Shown: piece after piece, positions 11,283 to 24,591 of the stretch
Position numbering within the stretch: the first letter of the stretch is position 1
How the letters are laid out: each line of letters opens with the position of its first letter
Source of the DNA: Stropharia rugosoannulata
Lineage: Eukaryota > Basidiomycota > Agaricomycetes > Agaricales > Strophariaceae
Assembly (NCBI GenBank): GCA_028532985.1
Contig: JANCIK010000001.1
Span: 310,001 to 374,000 of the forward strand
DNA length: 64,000 bases
Reading direction: 5' to 3'
Program-made: the position numbers and the translations under genes
The notes under the pieces: model-generated
Seen by the model: only the letters and a program-made list of their open reading frames with translations
Told to the model about the DNA's origin: nothing
Databases searched by the model: none

Positions 11283-12385
11283 ATGTTTAACTACTTTTGC
11301 TGCTGTCTTCATCGTAGACAGGACTCGGAAGAACTTATTGTAAGTCTACGAAGCTTTTTTGTTACCCGTTCGCTCAAAAGTGGTCAGGATCCGGTCGATG
11401 AGCGTACACAGCTTCTTCCTTCTCCAGCAGAGCTGATTAGCCAGTACGTCTTCCCTTATTTACAATCTACATCATCTGTATTTGTTTTATGTCCTCTCTT
11501 CCGATCTCACCTAATGCGCTTCGACTTTGCAATAACAGACATGATTGTATGGACTCTAACGCTTCGATCATCGCTCACCAACAGATGAGGAACAAGATGA
11601 GCAACATTGTACGCTCAAAGGAAAGCAAGATGGTCAACGTAAACGCCCGACTTCCCTTTAATCTTCATAACCGTCCCCTACCCTCTGTTGCATTTCTTCC
11701 GCACCTCTCGTCGTCTTCGCAGTCGCTCGCATCTTCATCGAGATCAATATCGCAGACGGATCTACGCACATATCATCCATTATCTGGAATATCCCACAGG
11801 AACTCACACCTCCAGCTGCATGTCGGTGCCCCTATATCGGAATCACTTTCCTCACCCGCGACTGCGACATGGAGGCCGGCTGTGTTCCATCAGTCGAGTA
11901 TGGACTCCGCGAGCCTCTCATCCTCCATTGCTTCCAGGGACGGCTCTGAGGAGCTCATGGTACGCCGGAGGGACCAGCCGATTCTTGGGTTAAAGCTCGT
12001 CAGGCTCCCATGTGCAGGCGGCGAAAGATCCAACGGAAGGAGAGGCCGGAAAAAGAAACTGGGGGTTAGCGGGGCTTCAGCATCGTCCATCAATCCCAGT
12101 ACCCTTACGTTTCATGATACCCAATTTGATCTAGAAGAAGCGACGCCGCGACCACCCCGCGATGCACTGCTTCGTCAGTTTGCGCCCAGCGGTCCACAGG
12201 GGAGGGTTGGAAAGAATCCCGGGGGCTTAGTAGCCTTCGAAATATCCATATCGTCTGCATCTATATCGGAAGGCGATGACAGTGGGTATGAGGACGACCA
12301 TCAACAAAAGGCCGTCAAGATAAGGGAGGCAAAGGAGTTTGCCATCCAGGACGACGGGCCTTTGTCTATCAGCTGGGGTGAATAA
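11283..12385 (+). CDS. Ego1/Meh1-LAMTOR1-like membrane-anchor protein (copy A)
   Basis: Three exons (11283-11339, 11388-11443, 11539-12385; phases 0 and 2) give 319 residues. The N-terminus has a cysteine cluster (FCCCLHRR), likely palmitoylated, and an acidic dileucine motif (VDERTQLL). This recalls the lipid-anchored, vacuole/lysosome-sorted N-termini of LAMTOR1 and yeast Ego1/Meh1, which tether the Ragulator/EGO complex for TORC1 signalling. A conserved block NIVRSKESKMVNV follows, then PFNLHN. The remainder is serine-rich and disordered, ending in a conserved GPLSISWGE. The paralogue at 18908-20171 shares exon 1 and 2 lengths exactly. The LAMTOR1 assignment rests on motif layout, not alignment. 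Confidence 0.6.
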
Positions 12386-15300
12386 CACATAAAGCTCGAC
12401 AACTGGGTCCGGCTCGTCTCAACCCGCCCTTCTTGTCTACACATAGTCATGAATATATGCATTAGCCGCTGGCCACCACCATCTGTTTTCATCCAACTTC
12501 TCGTTAGGGCCTCCAAACTCGACACGATCTTTCGATAAGCATATCTGATGTACCTTCACTCCCCAAAGTAGTTCTCCTGTGCGCCATGCTCCCCTGACGT
12601 CCCCTGCGTGTCGACCAGGTACTTCATTCAAGTACTTCACTTGGCTGACCAGTTTCTCTGAGCAGCATACCACACCAGAGGTTGCAGCAACGTGAAGAAT
12701 AAATAACTTCCTGTCTACTTCTCCGACCATCGTACCACTGTATTCCGCCCTCCGTGCCTGTCCGCGTCCATTACTGAGTCGCCCAAGCGCAGTGGGGTGC
12801 CCGCTTACTCTTGTACCGGAATTGATATAGTTATCTATCGATTCTGTCAAGCGTATGAGCAAATAGGTATAATCCACTGTATCCTGGGTGTCATTCGCTT
12901 TACCGGACTCTGATCACGGCGCTTGCTTGTCGCTGCCCTTAGATCATCTTCAGTGGTTCACTATGATCCTTTTATCCTTCATTGTGTCTACTACCTGCTC
13001 TTCTGTACGCGCACACAGATAGCCTGATAGCATCTCACGTGAGCGTCGTTGGCGGAAGATCCATCTATCACTGTATGCTTGCTTTGCGATTCGCAAAGCT
13101 GCTACAGCGTTATAACCCAGATTGCCACCGCCTGAACGACCGCGCACGTCAAATATATCATCTGCCAGTGCTATTTTCTGTGGCTTCCACGATTATTACA
13201 ACTCAGAACTCTACATTCGATGTACTTTATCCACTAGACAACTCGCATCGTTGTCTGATACTGTATATCTAAGCGCGATATTTCGTACTCGACATGTTTT
13301 TATCCCATAGCAGTGTTCTATTTTAAGCTTATTCGGCAGATGCCGGACACTGGTCCGCCAGGGACCACCATCAAGTTCGTTAACGAGCCCGGCGGAGATC
13401 TCGCCCATGCGACCGACGCTAGCCATGCGCTCGCCAGTAAATATTGTTCTGGCTGGGAGCCTGTCTGTGCCTCAAAGTCTCCAGAGCTGCAGACATTTTA
13501 AGTAAGAAAAATTTCCAAAGTATGTGACTCATGAGCAGCTTGTTTGATAAGCATATTAATCCTGCACGAGAGGCATAAGTCTCTATTATATCTTGCCATC
13601 GTAGACAATAAAATTGGGTATTTAAATCATCCCAAGGTTTGACAGCAGTCTTCGAAAAAATTACACGTATTTACCCCAGCACAACGTAGCCCATGAGCAG
13701 TCGCCATCGTCGCGATACAGCATCATCCTTGAACATCATGGACATTCAAATGAGTTTTGATTCTGAGGTATCCGGTATACGTGGCCCAGTTGTATGCATC
13801 AGATTATAAGAGTCCCACCAGAGGAGACTGACGTCGGAAGTCTTGTCACCACCGTCAGAATTACAGGGCGAAAAGATCAACTCACCAAGTCGAAAGGTCA
13901 ATCATAGCCTGTTCCCTGTTTGCGCCTGCCGTCCCAACGCAATCTCCCTGACCCGCCGAGTGTAAAAACCCATAAACAAGGGGCACGCATGTTAATAGAC
14001 GGATTACTGAGGCAGTCACTGATGACTCGGCCAGTGTAGGCGTTGCCGTGTCGTTAATGAATTCGTGCTTCCCAGTGGCCTTCTGTGATTAATCCCCGAG
14101 CAGTGGTGGTCCCAGACATCACGTCGTGGTCTTGAGTATTTCCGTGTGGTCGCAGTTACAGGCCTCCTGGAGAGAGGATGTCAGTCGTCAATGGCTATTG
14201 CACTCTATCGTAACGAGAATTACCATTCCTAAGAACGAGGGACTTGGACTTGATGGCAAACCAGGGGACAGGTAGCGATCCTGTCCCCATCAGGTGCAGC
14301 TGAGATAAATGCAAACGACAAGAGCAATAGAAGCTTACCCGTAAACCGACTGCTTCCCCGCAGCATTCCAGACGACCTTTAGCCTACTGCACTTGATTTA
14401 TGAAGTCTCCTTTCGTCCATCGCTTGTTCATGCCGCTAGGAGCGTGGATGCCCGAAATGGCTTGACAGGGTGGCCCACCGCGCAATATTCGCGCAGGTTA
14501 CGGTGAGGTAGAGCCCATGGAAAGTGAGAGTGTGAGGTTCCGTAGAACGGGGTCTGAGAGCTCGGGTAGGGCATAAGAAGGAGATTCTTTAACTGAGAAC
14601 AGGTGATTAATCAGCTCCCCGCGGACGGGTGAAAATAATTCAATTCACCTCGCTTCTCATCCTCTGACATGGGACCTGGGAGCCTGCCGCCTGAGCCTTT
14701 GCCACACGCGCCAGCGGTCTATCCTAGTCCTGCGATATAGAAGTCGGATTTCTGGGGGAGAGATTACACACACGTGTGTGCTTCACGATAGGCGGGTATA
14801 GCAGATGGTGACAACGACAGGGGACCTTCCAAGGGGATGAATACTCGGTCGGTGAGGTTGTAGAGCAGGCGCGAGGCCAAGGACTGGAGATGAGCAAAAA
14901 TAGCGACCGGACATTTCAAATGAAACAAGAGGGTTTAGAAAAGAGATACACGTTCTCTGTCTTTTTCTGTATGCTTGAACAGCTGTATAAACGGTCTCAT
15001 GCGCCATACAGCACGTTATATTTGCCCTGTTCGGGAGCGTTAACCTGTTATGGACTGGCAGTCGAGTTTAATGGAGATGTGGACGTACAATTGACCGGGA
15101 GTCTGGGTCGGGATTAACACTTTGAGATACATGAGGCGGACATATCCCCTTCCCCTTCACCGTCAACGCAATTGAATTGGCTGGAAATATTATCAGCCGC
15201 GAGGGCAGGCGAATCGTTGCCGTTTTGGAGAACAGGTGCTCCTGTAGCTATAAAAGTATATATCATGTACTTATAGTCAAGCAGACCCTACCAATCCTGG

Positions 15301-16452
15301 ACGTTCTCATTTCATTTGTTGGGTCGAATAGGTCGGACGTACTTTGTACATATTGAGTTGGCTGCTCCAATCAAGCTGATTTCCTGTCCGATTTGAATGG
15401 GCCGACTCCACGTGCGCTTTACGGATACTGTCACGGTGACTCGCTCCCAAGGGACAAAATGGGTTGTGGCTGCGACCTTAACGAGACTGTAGTCATCACG
15501 ATTACAGGAAAGTCCCCGTGCGTAGTGGGCATTTGCGTTTCAATGATACAGCCACTATCATCATCTATTTAATTTATCAGCGGCTGCCGGCAACCGTTAC
15601 TTCTAATGTATATGTTGCTCACCCGCTGTTGAAATCTTTTACTATTTATTAAAGTACCTAATAAGGGGTTGATTAAATGCTGCATAAAGTTACTACGTAC
15701 AGCGTTAGCCTGGGCATTGGCTGACCATGTCTTACTGTAAACTAAATATCCTACATTCAGGTCGTATAGCAACGTAGCAGCATCACTTTAATTTATTGTC
15801 TTGCAACTCACGTATGAAGGTCACTTTCGAGCGCGGCTGCAGTGAATATTTGGAGCGCCGCCGCAAGTCCATCCAACTTACGTGACGCCGGACATTGTCT
15901 GTGCGCTTACTGCACTTACTGAGAAAGATAGTCTCATAAATAGCCAGTTTCCTCTTAAACGTATTTGGGTACAGCCAACTCCTGCTTACTGCAAACGATT
16001 TTCCCAAACCACTCATAGACGCGGAAAATGCCGCAGGTTCGGTGGGATAACCAATGTCCATCAGGATAAATATACGAACACAGTCAGTCACAAGCGCAAC
16101 CGCCATTCATTCAGACTCGGCAAGTATCCACGGCAGAGAATCTTGACTTGTCAAGCTTCGTGCTACTCAATGCATCACATTGATTGCAACAGACTTCTCG
16201 TCAGTGCTATTAACATCTACACGTTATCATGGATAATTTTCGACAGCAAGTGTCCGAAGATGACAATAATATGAACACGATCAGCAAATCCGAACAACGT
16301 ATAGAACAGTGCGCAGCGCAGATACAAACCATGAGGTCTCGCTAAAATCTGATGAATAGGTCAGCCATAGTTGATAGTGGGTACATGTGGCGTGAAGCAT
16401 AATGCACAAGCAGTTAATGGCACATTGTTCTCATCTGCTAGCACCTCAATGT
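12386..16452. other. Long stretch without a supported gene
   Basis: About 4 kb with only scattered short frames (for example 13313-13501, 14890-15117 and 15882-16274), none with splice or domain support. It lies at the centre of the mirror arrangement of paralogue pairs. Confidence 0.45.
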
Positions 16453-17108
16453 TCAATGTGTATCCTCGAGAAGGCCCCTCCGGTAAACAAGTTTCCACCG
16501 AATATTTGACATACTAAATGTCGCCGGAGGATTCATCAGAACTTCCTGCAATTTGAATTCAGATGTCATAGTTCTCCGAAGTCTGATTCCCACTGGTGGG
16601 TCTCTCCGACGACGCGCGGTGCACGCCGCACTCATCGTGGCTTATCGAGCCCTCTCTCTACGTCATCTCGCAGACCCAGGATGCTCGGCAAACCTATTGA
16701 GGAAGGTCGTCTGATGCTGCATCTCGTGCCCGTGTTCTCGAGTTCTCAACGCTTCGCGGCTTTGCATCCCAATCAGAGAACAACGTGGGGTAGAGAAGCT
16801 TAATGTCATTACGCGCGCAACCGTCTCTCCTGCGGGCTTTACACGCCCGGTGATATGGATTACACAAATTCCCGCTATGGCTAGGCTCTTGATATCCAAC
16901 CACGAGGCCAACGCGAAGGGGGAAATATCACGCACGTCGTAGAGGCATAGTGCGCGTATGTCAGGGACAATCGACGCCCAACCTTCATCAGTGATCTGGA
17001 ATGACCTCGCGTCGCGCAATCGAGATATCTGTCAGGGAAAAACCATATCTGCTGTGGAGTCGCCTGTTGTTGCGATGTCGTTAAAAGTTCTCGCAGAATG
17101 CTACGCAA
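16453..17108 (-). pseudogene. Decayed F-box/LRR-like gene fragment
   Basis: Several overlapping minus-strand frames carry LRR-like pieces (for example IVPDIRALCLYDVRDIS and WLDIKSLAIAGI) but shift frame within a few hundred bases, and no F-box start was found. The pattern suggests a relic of an agaricomycete F-box/LRR gene. The assignment is by composition only. Confidence 0.3.
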
Positions 17109-17200
17109 GCACGTTGAGCGGGATATGTATCCAGATGTATAATTAACGCAACGTGCCTTGGCCGAACGGGTCTGTGAAGCTTAAAGGAGGGATCTGTACG

Positions 17201-17208
17201 TATATAAG
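17201..17208 (+). promoter_or_regulatory. TATA box
   Basis: TATATAAG about 105 bp upstream of the ATG of the DUF6593-like gene. Confidence 0.55.
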
Positions 17209-17312
17209 CAAGGCGCGACGTACCTGCATCGCCAAACAACTGCTCGTCCGCGCTTTCCATCCGGCCTAAGACTCATACAGCAAACACCACCGACCCTTGC
17301 ATAACGAACGTT

Positions 17313-17997
17313 ATGTCTACCGAATTGCGTTACGGCCTTCCCTACTTTCTGGACGAGAAAGGCGGGCGCACGCCTGAAGTAGAGTACTTGGACATGTACG
17401 GCCGAATGACCCTTTTCCGAAGCCTGAAGGTGCACGACGAGAACAGGACCATCTATGAGGTCTACGACAGAGAGGTGGGTGGAATTCCACGAGGGCCCAG
17501 CATCATCCTGTGTTTTGGGCCGGGGAATACGCTGGGGAGCATCTCCATAGCAGGACAACGGACGAAGCCTATGGCCGAATATCTGACAATAGTCAACGAG
17601 ATCGCTGGGTGCGTGCATTACTAGAAGAAAAAAAGACACGACACTTACTCATGTAACCGATTTTCACCTATCTAGATCTCGTCTACGACGCTTCTTTGGC
17701 ACAGACGGGAAGGAATACAGATGGGGTTGGAGGAAGGTCGAAGGCGAAGAATGGACAGTAAGTTCGTCCATGATGCTGCGCCGGACATAAACTCACAATA
17801 CGGCTTGCCAACAGTGTACCAATAGCGACGTGGAAGTTGTTGCGGATTATTCATTGAAGCGGTCGGGGGATGCTCTCGATTCGCCCTTAACAGGCGGTGC
17901 CATGTTCACAGTACATGAGGACTTTGGCTATATGGCCACAGAATTTCTGGCAAGCTGTTGTATAATGAGGCATATTGTAATGTACGACATAGAATAG
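17313..17997 (+). CDS. DUF6593-like protein
   Basis: Three exons (17313-17608, 17676-17757, 17815-17997) join in phase to give 186 residues. The order of features fits the DUF6593 family, common in agaricomycetes: an N-terminal beta-rich half with YEVYDRE, a central RFFGTDGKEYRW, an EWTC strand, VVADYSLK, and a C-terminal FTVHEDFGYMATEF followed by IMRHIVMY. Function is unknown; the family is thought to have a LURP-one-like beta fold, which would be non-enzymatic. A TATA box lies upstream. The gene appears intact. Confidence 0.65.
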
Positions 17998-18907
17998 AGG
18001 GCGCTTCTTATGTTAGCAATTGACCTAGAAAGCATGAGAATGAGAAAATAAATCGCATGATTCCAATGTACTAAACATACCAAGTCACAGGAAAGCATAT
18101 GTATGAAGCTGTTCGTAAAGCATCTTTCATATACAGCCAGCGCCAAAGAGAACAGCCAAATTACGATACATCATACGTCGACGAGATGATGATGGACGCG
18201 TTCAATAGTCAACCCGTTTCAAACTGACAACCAGCGCTGGACATCACCGGGAATAAAATAGCCGGTAAACCGGTCATTAGCACTAGCACTGGCACTTTAC
18301 TTAATTCACTTAGGCTGAGACAGCCCGCCGCCGCCGTAACTGTCCCAAATATAACGAATTAATTCCATTCATGGTTACAAGAGTACAGATTTCAATGAAA
18401 TAAGTAACCCGTGTGGTAATTTTGAAATGGTTCGAGAGTCACGTCAAACGAGATGACATACTGGAGCGACGATGAGAGATTGCGCAGGGTAGAGAAGAAG
18501 CAGAGCGTAATGTGAATGGACAACGAAAAGATGTAGCTTCGAGCTGGCTTGCATGGATACAGGTAGAGTAAAAAGAAGCTGGTATGCTAGATATGCTTCG
18601 TCAGAAATCGAATAGCAGGAACGCGAAGCGATGCGAGAGTAAACAGGAGTGACGGTGTCGTAAAATTGTCCGATATGCATGAGTATCCATTAACGAGTCA
18701 AAGCAAAAGTGGAAAGTATGGGAGGATGGTTAAATATGGATAGAGGACCATGCTGGAGGGAATGCAAAAGATACGCAGCGTAATTTTAGAGAACCGCGAT
18801 TGGGATTTTTGGAGTAGAGATTTGGTTCTTTTTCAAAGGCAGAGCATTAGAATCTTGGTCGAAGAGAAGAGGACTTGCAAGCAGGGAAAAAGGCGACTGC
18901 CTTCACA
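17998..18907. other. Intergenic, no supported gene
   Basis: AT-rich sequence between convergent genes, with no convincing frame or repeat. Confidence 0.5.
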
Positions 18908-20171
18908 TCAGTCACCCCAACTAATGCTGAGCGGGCCTTCGTCTCGAATTGTAAAATTCTTCGCCTCCATGATCTTGATTGCCTTCATTTTCCTAACCTC
19001 ATCATCATCACTCCCGCTGAGGGCGTGATCGCCATCGGCGGAGGATGTCGACGCAGGTGAGATGGATATTGCAAAGGCGTTGCTATCCCCAGAGCCCTTC
19101 GGCCGTATGGGACCTCCAGGAAAAGACCGCCTGTCCATGGCGTGCTCCGCTTTAGGTGTGGGCGGTGCATCCGCCGTGTCGAAGCTGTGGGCAGGAGATG
19201 ACCGGCCTTCCGTAGGAGTAAGCATACTGTGCGGCGGAAACTCTTGACGAGGCGGTCGGGGCGTCCCTTCGTTCCCCAAATGGCCGTCCAGGTCGAAGTT
19301 AGGGTTCGTCGCTGTGGGAGTGGTCGCGGTTGCCATTGGCGCTGGTTGGTCGCCTTCAAGAGCTTCCTGCATAGCCTTCTTCTTCTTCCGCCCCCTCCTT
19401 CCCGTCGGTTCTTCCCCGCGGGGAAGTGGGGGCCTCACAAGCTTCAGGCCGAGAATGGGCTCCCTCCGGCGAACGACAGAACCGTCCCCAGTCTCCCTTG
19501 ACGCCATAGATGATGAGCGGCTTATGCTTTCTTGACTGAGATGATGAGAGACCGGAGGCCGCGAAGTCGAAGTCGAGGGAGATGAGATAGCAGAGAGAGG
19601 TGCCCCGACGTGCACCTGTATACTGCTCTGGCCGACCGCTGACGGCGTCCGTGCAGTGCGGACGTCTGTCCGAGACATGGACCTCGACGACGACGACAGT
19701 GACTGTGAAGACGAGCCCCCATGAAGTCCACTCGATGGCAACGGGTGGTTGTGCAGATTGAATGGCAGCCTAGCAGTGACATTGACCATCTTGCTTTCTT
19801 TCGAGCGCACAATGCTGCTCATACGCTCCTTTATTCGTTGGTTGGCGGCGGCGGGCGAGCCAGACACGTCTCCAGCGGTCCTGTGTTCGTAAGAGTAGAA
19901 AAACGGAGAAAACATCAGGTGAAGTTGGAAAGGCAGAAGATGTGCGGCGGCATGAGAACAAAATGGCGAAGAAAGTAAAAGAAAAAGGGAAACAAATGGA
20001 CGTACGGGCTAATGAGGTTTGTAGGCGATGGAAGAAGGCGAGTCCGTTCGTCGATGTCGTCCTAGGTACCATTTAGTAATTGTTCCATTTTAGACAAGCG
20101 GCCTCGAGGCCTACGATTTGTTCATTCGAGTCATGTCGGCGGTGGAAGCAGCAAGAAAAGATATTTAACAT
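18908..20171 (-). CDS. Ego1/Meh1-LAMTOR1-like membrane-anchor protein (copy B)
   Basis: Three exons on the minus strand (20115-20171, 20006-20061, 18908-19880) give 361 residues. Exons 1 and 2 (57 and 56 nt) and the intron phases match copy A exactly. The N-terminus has a short cysteine cluster (FSCCFHRR) and an acidic dileucine (IDERTRLL). The SIVRSKESKMVNV block, PFNLHN and the terminal GPLSISWGD are all conserved. Between them is a serine/proline-rich, charge-patterned, disordered region containing a basic GRRGRKKK, also present in copy A. It is probably a membrane-tethered protein at the vacuole if the EGO/Ragulator reading is right; otherwise a conserved basidiomycete protein of unknown role. 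Confidence 0.65.
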
Positions 20172-20765
20172 TGTCGACAGCGTCTTCAAGACCCTGGACC
20201 TTCTAAGGGACTATAAATGCCTCTGGAATGGTCCCAACCGGGTCAGCTTTTTTTCCAACGTTTTCTACACGAGGTGGAAGGAAGTCAGGAGGACGCAGAG
20301 GATGTCATACAGCTTGTCTTTGTTTGCACCCGCAGAACACGTAACGCTTTCCCACAATCTCCAGAATGTCCATCTCTGCCAAGGTAGGGCGCTTAATCGT
20401 TTATGACCATTTGTGTAGGCTGTATACTTTCAAAAAAATCAGTATGTATACTCTTCGGAAATTTAGTATATGAATTACTTACGAAGCGGTATGCGACATG
20501 GATAATAAACTGGCAATGTGGCTTAATTGAGCGGCGCCTATCGGTTAAACGTTAAGAGACGGCGCTCAACTTCCAGGCGCATTCTATAACAAATGACATT
20601 AAGTTGGTCGACGCCCATTCTTCACGAGCTGAGAGACAGAACAGTTCGCGTGAGTAAAAACGAATTATATAAGTACATTATAAATACAGAGTATACCACG
20701 ACATCATGAGGCAAACTAGGACACGTCGAACTAATGGGAATTAATATTAATATGTACTACCCCGA
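20172..20765. other. Intergenic, no supported gene
   Basis: No convincing coding frame. It holds the promoter of the Ego1-like gene copy B (minus strand) and the 3' flank of the membrane-protein gene. Confidence 0.5.
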
Positions 20766-22071
20766 TTACACGTCTGTTTTTTCAATCATGTCGGATTTTT
20801 CCTGTGACATAGCAAATGCGTGCGGGTGATCCATGGTCGGGCTTGATGAATCGTTGCTCGTCATTTGCCCACCGAATTTTAGCGCCGAAAAATGTTTTGC
20901 TGGCGGAGCCTCTAGCGGCCGACCGGCGGAGATACTGATTTGCGCAACCATGAGCGTGGGTGCGAGTCCCTATACCAGAATAACATGTTTCAGCTAAACA
21001 TATTCATTGACAGCTCAGAAGAAATCACTCACTGTCATTATCACGTTAAGAGTTACGGCATACTGGAACAAATTGTTCGAGACTTTTTGACTGGTGTCCC
21101 CCGCGACGGTTAAAATAGATGAGACTGCAAATAGAACACTTGTCAAGGAGTACAGTAGTGATGACTGGATCAATATTCGTATGATTTGCTGGTACCGTCC
21201 TTTCGTGGGCATCCCGTCGTCCATGGAGGTCACTATGCGGCGGGCGATAATATAAGTTGCTGATAAACTTGTAGCAGCGGTAACAGCAGCCAGAGTGCCG
21301 CTGACAATGTCTTCAGCTCTTCCCATCTGGACGGAAACTGTAAAGGGATGCAAGCTGACTATTCCGCCAATCACAGGGAACCCGATGCATAAAGCTGTCG
21401 TATGTTAGTACCAATAAGTGCAAAAATGAGAGCTATGACTCACCAACTTCGAAGACATACAGCACGGAAGGAATCAACATCCACATCAGCGACCCCGAAG
21501 TCATATGATAGCACCTCCACAACTATTATATTTAACATGAGCATCAATTTTTCGGGAATGAATATGCGGCGAAAAACGTACGAGGAGGCCATCTGCGAGA
21601 ATATATCCAACGTTCTGTAGGATTGTCCCAGCCAACGCCAGAGGGGCATCCCAAATCTCAATGAATTCAAACTCCGAGAGCAGGGTATCGCTGTGGTCCA
21701 CGAACACTTTCACCATAGACGCCCAGTTCACGGCAAGGTTCGCCAGGGTGACTAGATAGAGTCCGGACAGCGTTGCGATGATGATGAGACTTCTCTCCGT
21801 CTTCCGCGTCACTATCTCGACAGTTACTGCTGAAGTTCCTGATGTTATAGATGCCGGCCATGCACGTACCATACACGTAGATCGTCCCAACGAAAATCAT
21901 CAAGTAGATCCCTACTCGCCCCTGGTTAATCCTGCTGGCGCTAGTGCAAGATACGGGGCTATGTATGTACGCACCTGCTAAGAACATGAACAACAGCGTT
22001 GAGCTCAGAACGCTGCTGAGCAGAGACTTCATGAGGCCAACTGGCGGTCCTTGGCTACCATCGGAAGACAT
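20766..22071 (-). CDS. Seven-TM-type fungal membrane protein
   Basis: Six exons chain in phase (21975-22071, 21870-21914, 21582-21826, 21444-21522, 21033-21394, 20766-20969), giving 343 residues. About seven hydrophobic segments are visible. Recognisable points are LWRCYHM at the start of exon 4, then IPSVLYVFEV, and GLAPTLMVAQ just before a polar, probably cytoplasmic tail. These match a large agaricomycete family of integral membrane proteins related to the DUF6534-type group; function is unknown, though the topology resembles receptors. Intron 2 has two possible acceptors three bases apart (exon 3 starting at 21826 or 21829), which would add or drop one residue. The frame is intact. Confidence 0.75.
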
Positions 22072-23352
22072 ACTGGGCTGGCGGGGGTCGTATAGCAGCT
22101 ACTGAGTCGTTTACCTACTTATACAGGTCCGCTTCGAAGTTGAATAGAGGCTTACGTCGATCACAGTGCTGTAAACTGTGGTTCTAGGTGGTGGCTGATG
22201 ATGGTGATGTGGGCGAAACGGCCTTGGCAAAAGGAATGATAACCTTTTGATTCTATATATAAAGCGCTATCCGCGCTGACGACTTGGAGTGACGCGGACT
22301 TAATGACGCCCAAGATGGTTAGCACCGTGTTAGTCACAATCATGGAATCATTGATTCTCCGGAGTCGTTATCGCAAAGAGTTTAGAAACTACTCAGAACG
22401 TAAGTAGTATAGAGCATGTATGCTGGCCTGTATTCAACAAATATTTCACATTCGCTATGTAGAGGGACTGTGTATACACATCATAGCTTCTTCTCAGTAT
22501 TAATCATATCTATCCGACAAGGTACATATGTAATATCCCCAATAAAGGTGTGCATTCTACGACACAGCCTACGACATACCCTCACCATCTGATCTACATT
22601 GTTGAATTCAAACAAGAGATGCTCCGACGTACCTCAATCATATTCCTGCAGCTGCGAACTCAGTAAGCGCACAAAGAGTCCCATTTTATGAAATGCCGTC
22701 ACGGAATCGCACATATGAATATATGATATGCCTCATGTCGCTCATGGGCGCTGATGCTGGATGGCGTAGAGTGGGTTTGTTATCATGTTTCGAGATCCTC
22801 GAGGCACTGCGGCAATGCCAAGAACGCGAAGTTAAACGAATCTATAAATAGATTACACTGCTTCAACGTCGTTTGTATGCGAACCCAGAACACGTACGTT
22901 GTAGAGCATATATGTAAGATAATAGCGTGTGTACACAGGTGTAGAGTTCTCATAAACTTGGTAGATGTAACTTCTGGAGTATAAATTGTCCCTACAAAGT
23001 AGTCATGGCCGTATATCTCATTCAATTGACGAGCCGTTTGTTAAATGGATGGAGAAATTTGAAAGAGAACACGGATAACCATAAATGCCATATCATTGTA
23101 ACTCTACGAGCACGCAGCAAAACTGATTCAACGACCATGGGAGGGAGTGGCACAAACGGCAAAGAACAATGCCACTCTGCTTAGTAGTGGGCCCTAAAGG
23201 CCAAATGGGCATGGCCATGCTTAGTAAAGTGTGTGTAACACAGCTCGAGCGTCAATGGCGGTTCAATATCAAAGCTGCTTTCTAGCTTCTGTATACATAA
23301 AGCGCAATTAATATGATACTAAGTGTGGTGGGCCGCCCTGGAGCTGTAATCA
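22072..23352. other. Intergenic, no supported gene
   Basis: AT-rich region between divergent genes, with only short frames. Confidence 0.5.
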
Positions 23353-23360
23353 TATAAAAG
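23353..23360 (+). promoter_or_regulatory. TATA box
   Basis: TATAAAAG 89 bp upstream of the chosen ATG at 23449. An in-frame upstream start near 23365 lies only a few bases from this TATA box and is therefore unlikely. Confidence 0.55.
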
Positions 23361-23448
23361 GGATGTGCAAGGACACCAAAGATTGTGGCAGCCACTCCGC
23401 TCTTCTCGGGTCTACCTCGCTTTCAGCCTACTAGGCTGTTTATCCGAA

Positions 23449-24003
23449 ATGCCTCGTGATCGCACACGGAACCTTCCATCATCCACTCCTCAAGGAACTC
23501 GAAGTACATCGCCTCAGCACACTTGGAATCCACTAGACAGCGGTAAAATTGGAGTGCGAGACTCCTACCAGGTGATTATACCGCCTGTCCCTGCCCCAAT
23601 CACCAACACCGATCAGTCCATAACGGCATCTCCTCAACACGACATACCGACTTACACACTCCCAGACCAGGTCTCCCGAGGTAATCAATCCAATCCATAC
23701 CTATACCTATCCTCTCGTACAAGCTCTCCGCCTCGTAAGGAGAGAGCCTTCCGTGATCCCAATACAACGATAACTTGCGAAATCGAAATGTACAACAATG
23801 ATAAGCCAGACAGCGATATATGCGGGCAGGAATTGTTAAACGTGTCTGATCTAATGTCGCACATAAATAAATTTCACAGGGTTAGAACCTCATCCCACAA
23901 ACCAACTGACACTGTTACCTGCAGGTGGCGCTCATGCACCCAGACATTTCAGAGGGTGAGCGAATGCCGTCACATTTATGGGCAACATGGCAGAAAAGGT
24001 TGA
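23449..24003 (+). CDS. C2H2 zinc-finger protein with two fingers
   Basis: A single exon from the ATG at 23449 encodes 184 residues. The N-terminal two thirds is proline-, serine- and threonine-rich. The C-terminus holds a non-classical finger (C-x14-C, then DLMSHINKFH) and a classical finger (CRWRSC, C-x4-C-x11-H-x4-H ending RHIYGQH). It is probably a nuclear DNA-binding factor. It is paralogous to the truncated gene at 9432-10403, which lies in opposite orientation and keeps its second finger only beyond a stop. Confidence 0.65.
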   Translation: MPRDRTRNLPSSTPQGTRSTSPQHTWNPLDSGKIGVRDSYQVIIPPVPAPITNTDQSITASPQHDIPTYTLPDQVSRGNQSNPYLYLSSRTSSPPRKERAFRDPNTTITCEIEMYNNDKPDSDICGQELLNVSDLMSHINKFHRVRTSSHKPTDTVTCRWRSCTQTFQRVSECRHIYGQHGRKG

Positions 24004-24591
24004 AAAGTTAAATGTCCCGCAGTACCGTGGTATTCACTAACCTGTAGACTAGTATTTTAACATGTATTCATATGCGGAGTTTAAACGTTTTAAGTTTTAA
24101 AACGGTGTGCTAGCACTCGTGTTAACTTTCTAATTACTCATTTTAATGCGTGCCACCAATGGCCAATGTATCTCTCAGCAATCATTAAAGAAGTCGTATT
24201 TCCTTGACAAGTAAGTTATACAGTATCCATGACATTTTAATCTCCGTAAATTTCAGCCTGAGCGAAGCGCGACCTCGGACGCGACGGTGGCTTCCGTTTC
24301 AGGGTCCGCAAAGTTTTACATGTGACGCCAACTACCCAATTGGGGAAATGTTGTGGCCCGTATACGTTATATTCTAGCCTGGCTTCTTTGTAACTTAAAG
24401 CACTACAGCGTGGCCTGGCAGTTGTGATAAATGGCCCTTTCCATCGCCTAATTAGGCATATTATTTCACAAAAAGCCTCCGAGAAGAGAGTATAAATTGT
24501 CGGTGATGGCGGTTCGATTGTCTCTGTGCCACCTTGAACCATCGTCGGTTGACCTACCTGTATTTATCCAGACACAACACATTCAGCATCA
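24004..24591. other. Intergenic, no supported gene
   Basis: 3' flank of the zinc-finger gene and promoter of the kinase gene. A minus-strand frame at 24237-24542 has no support. Confidence 0.5.
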
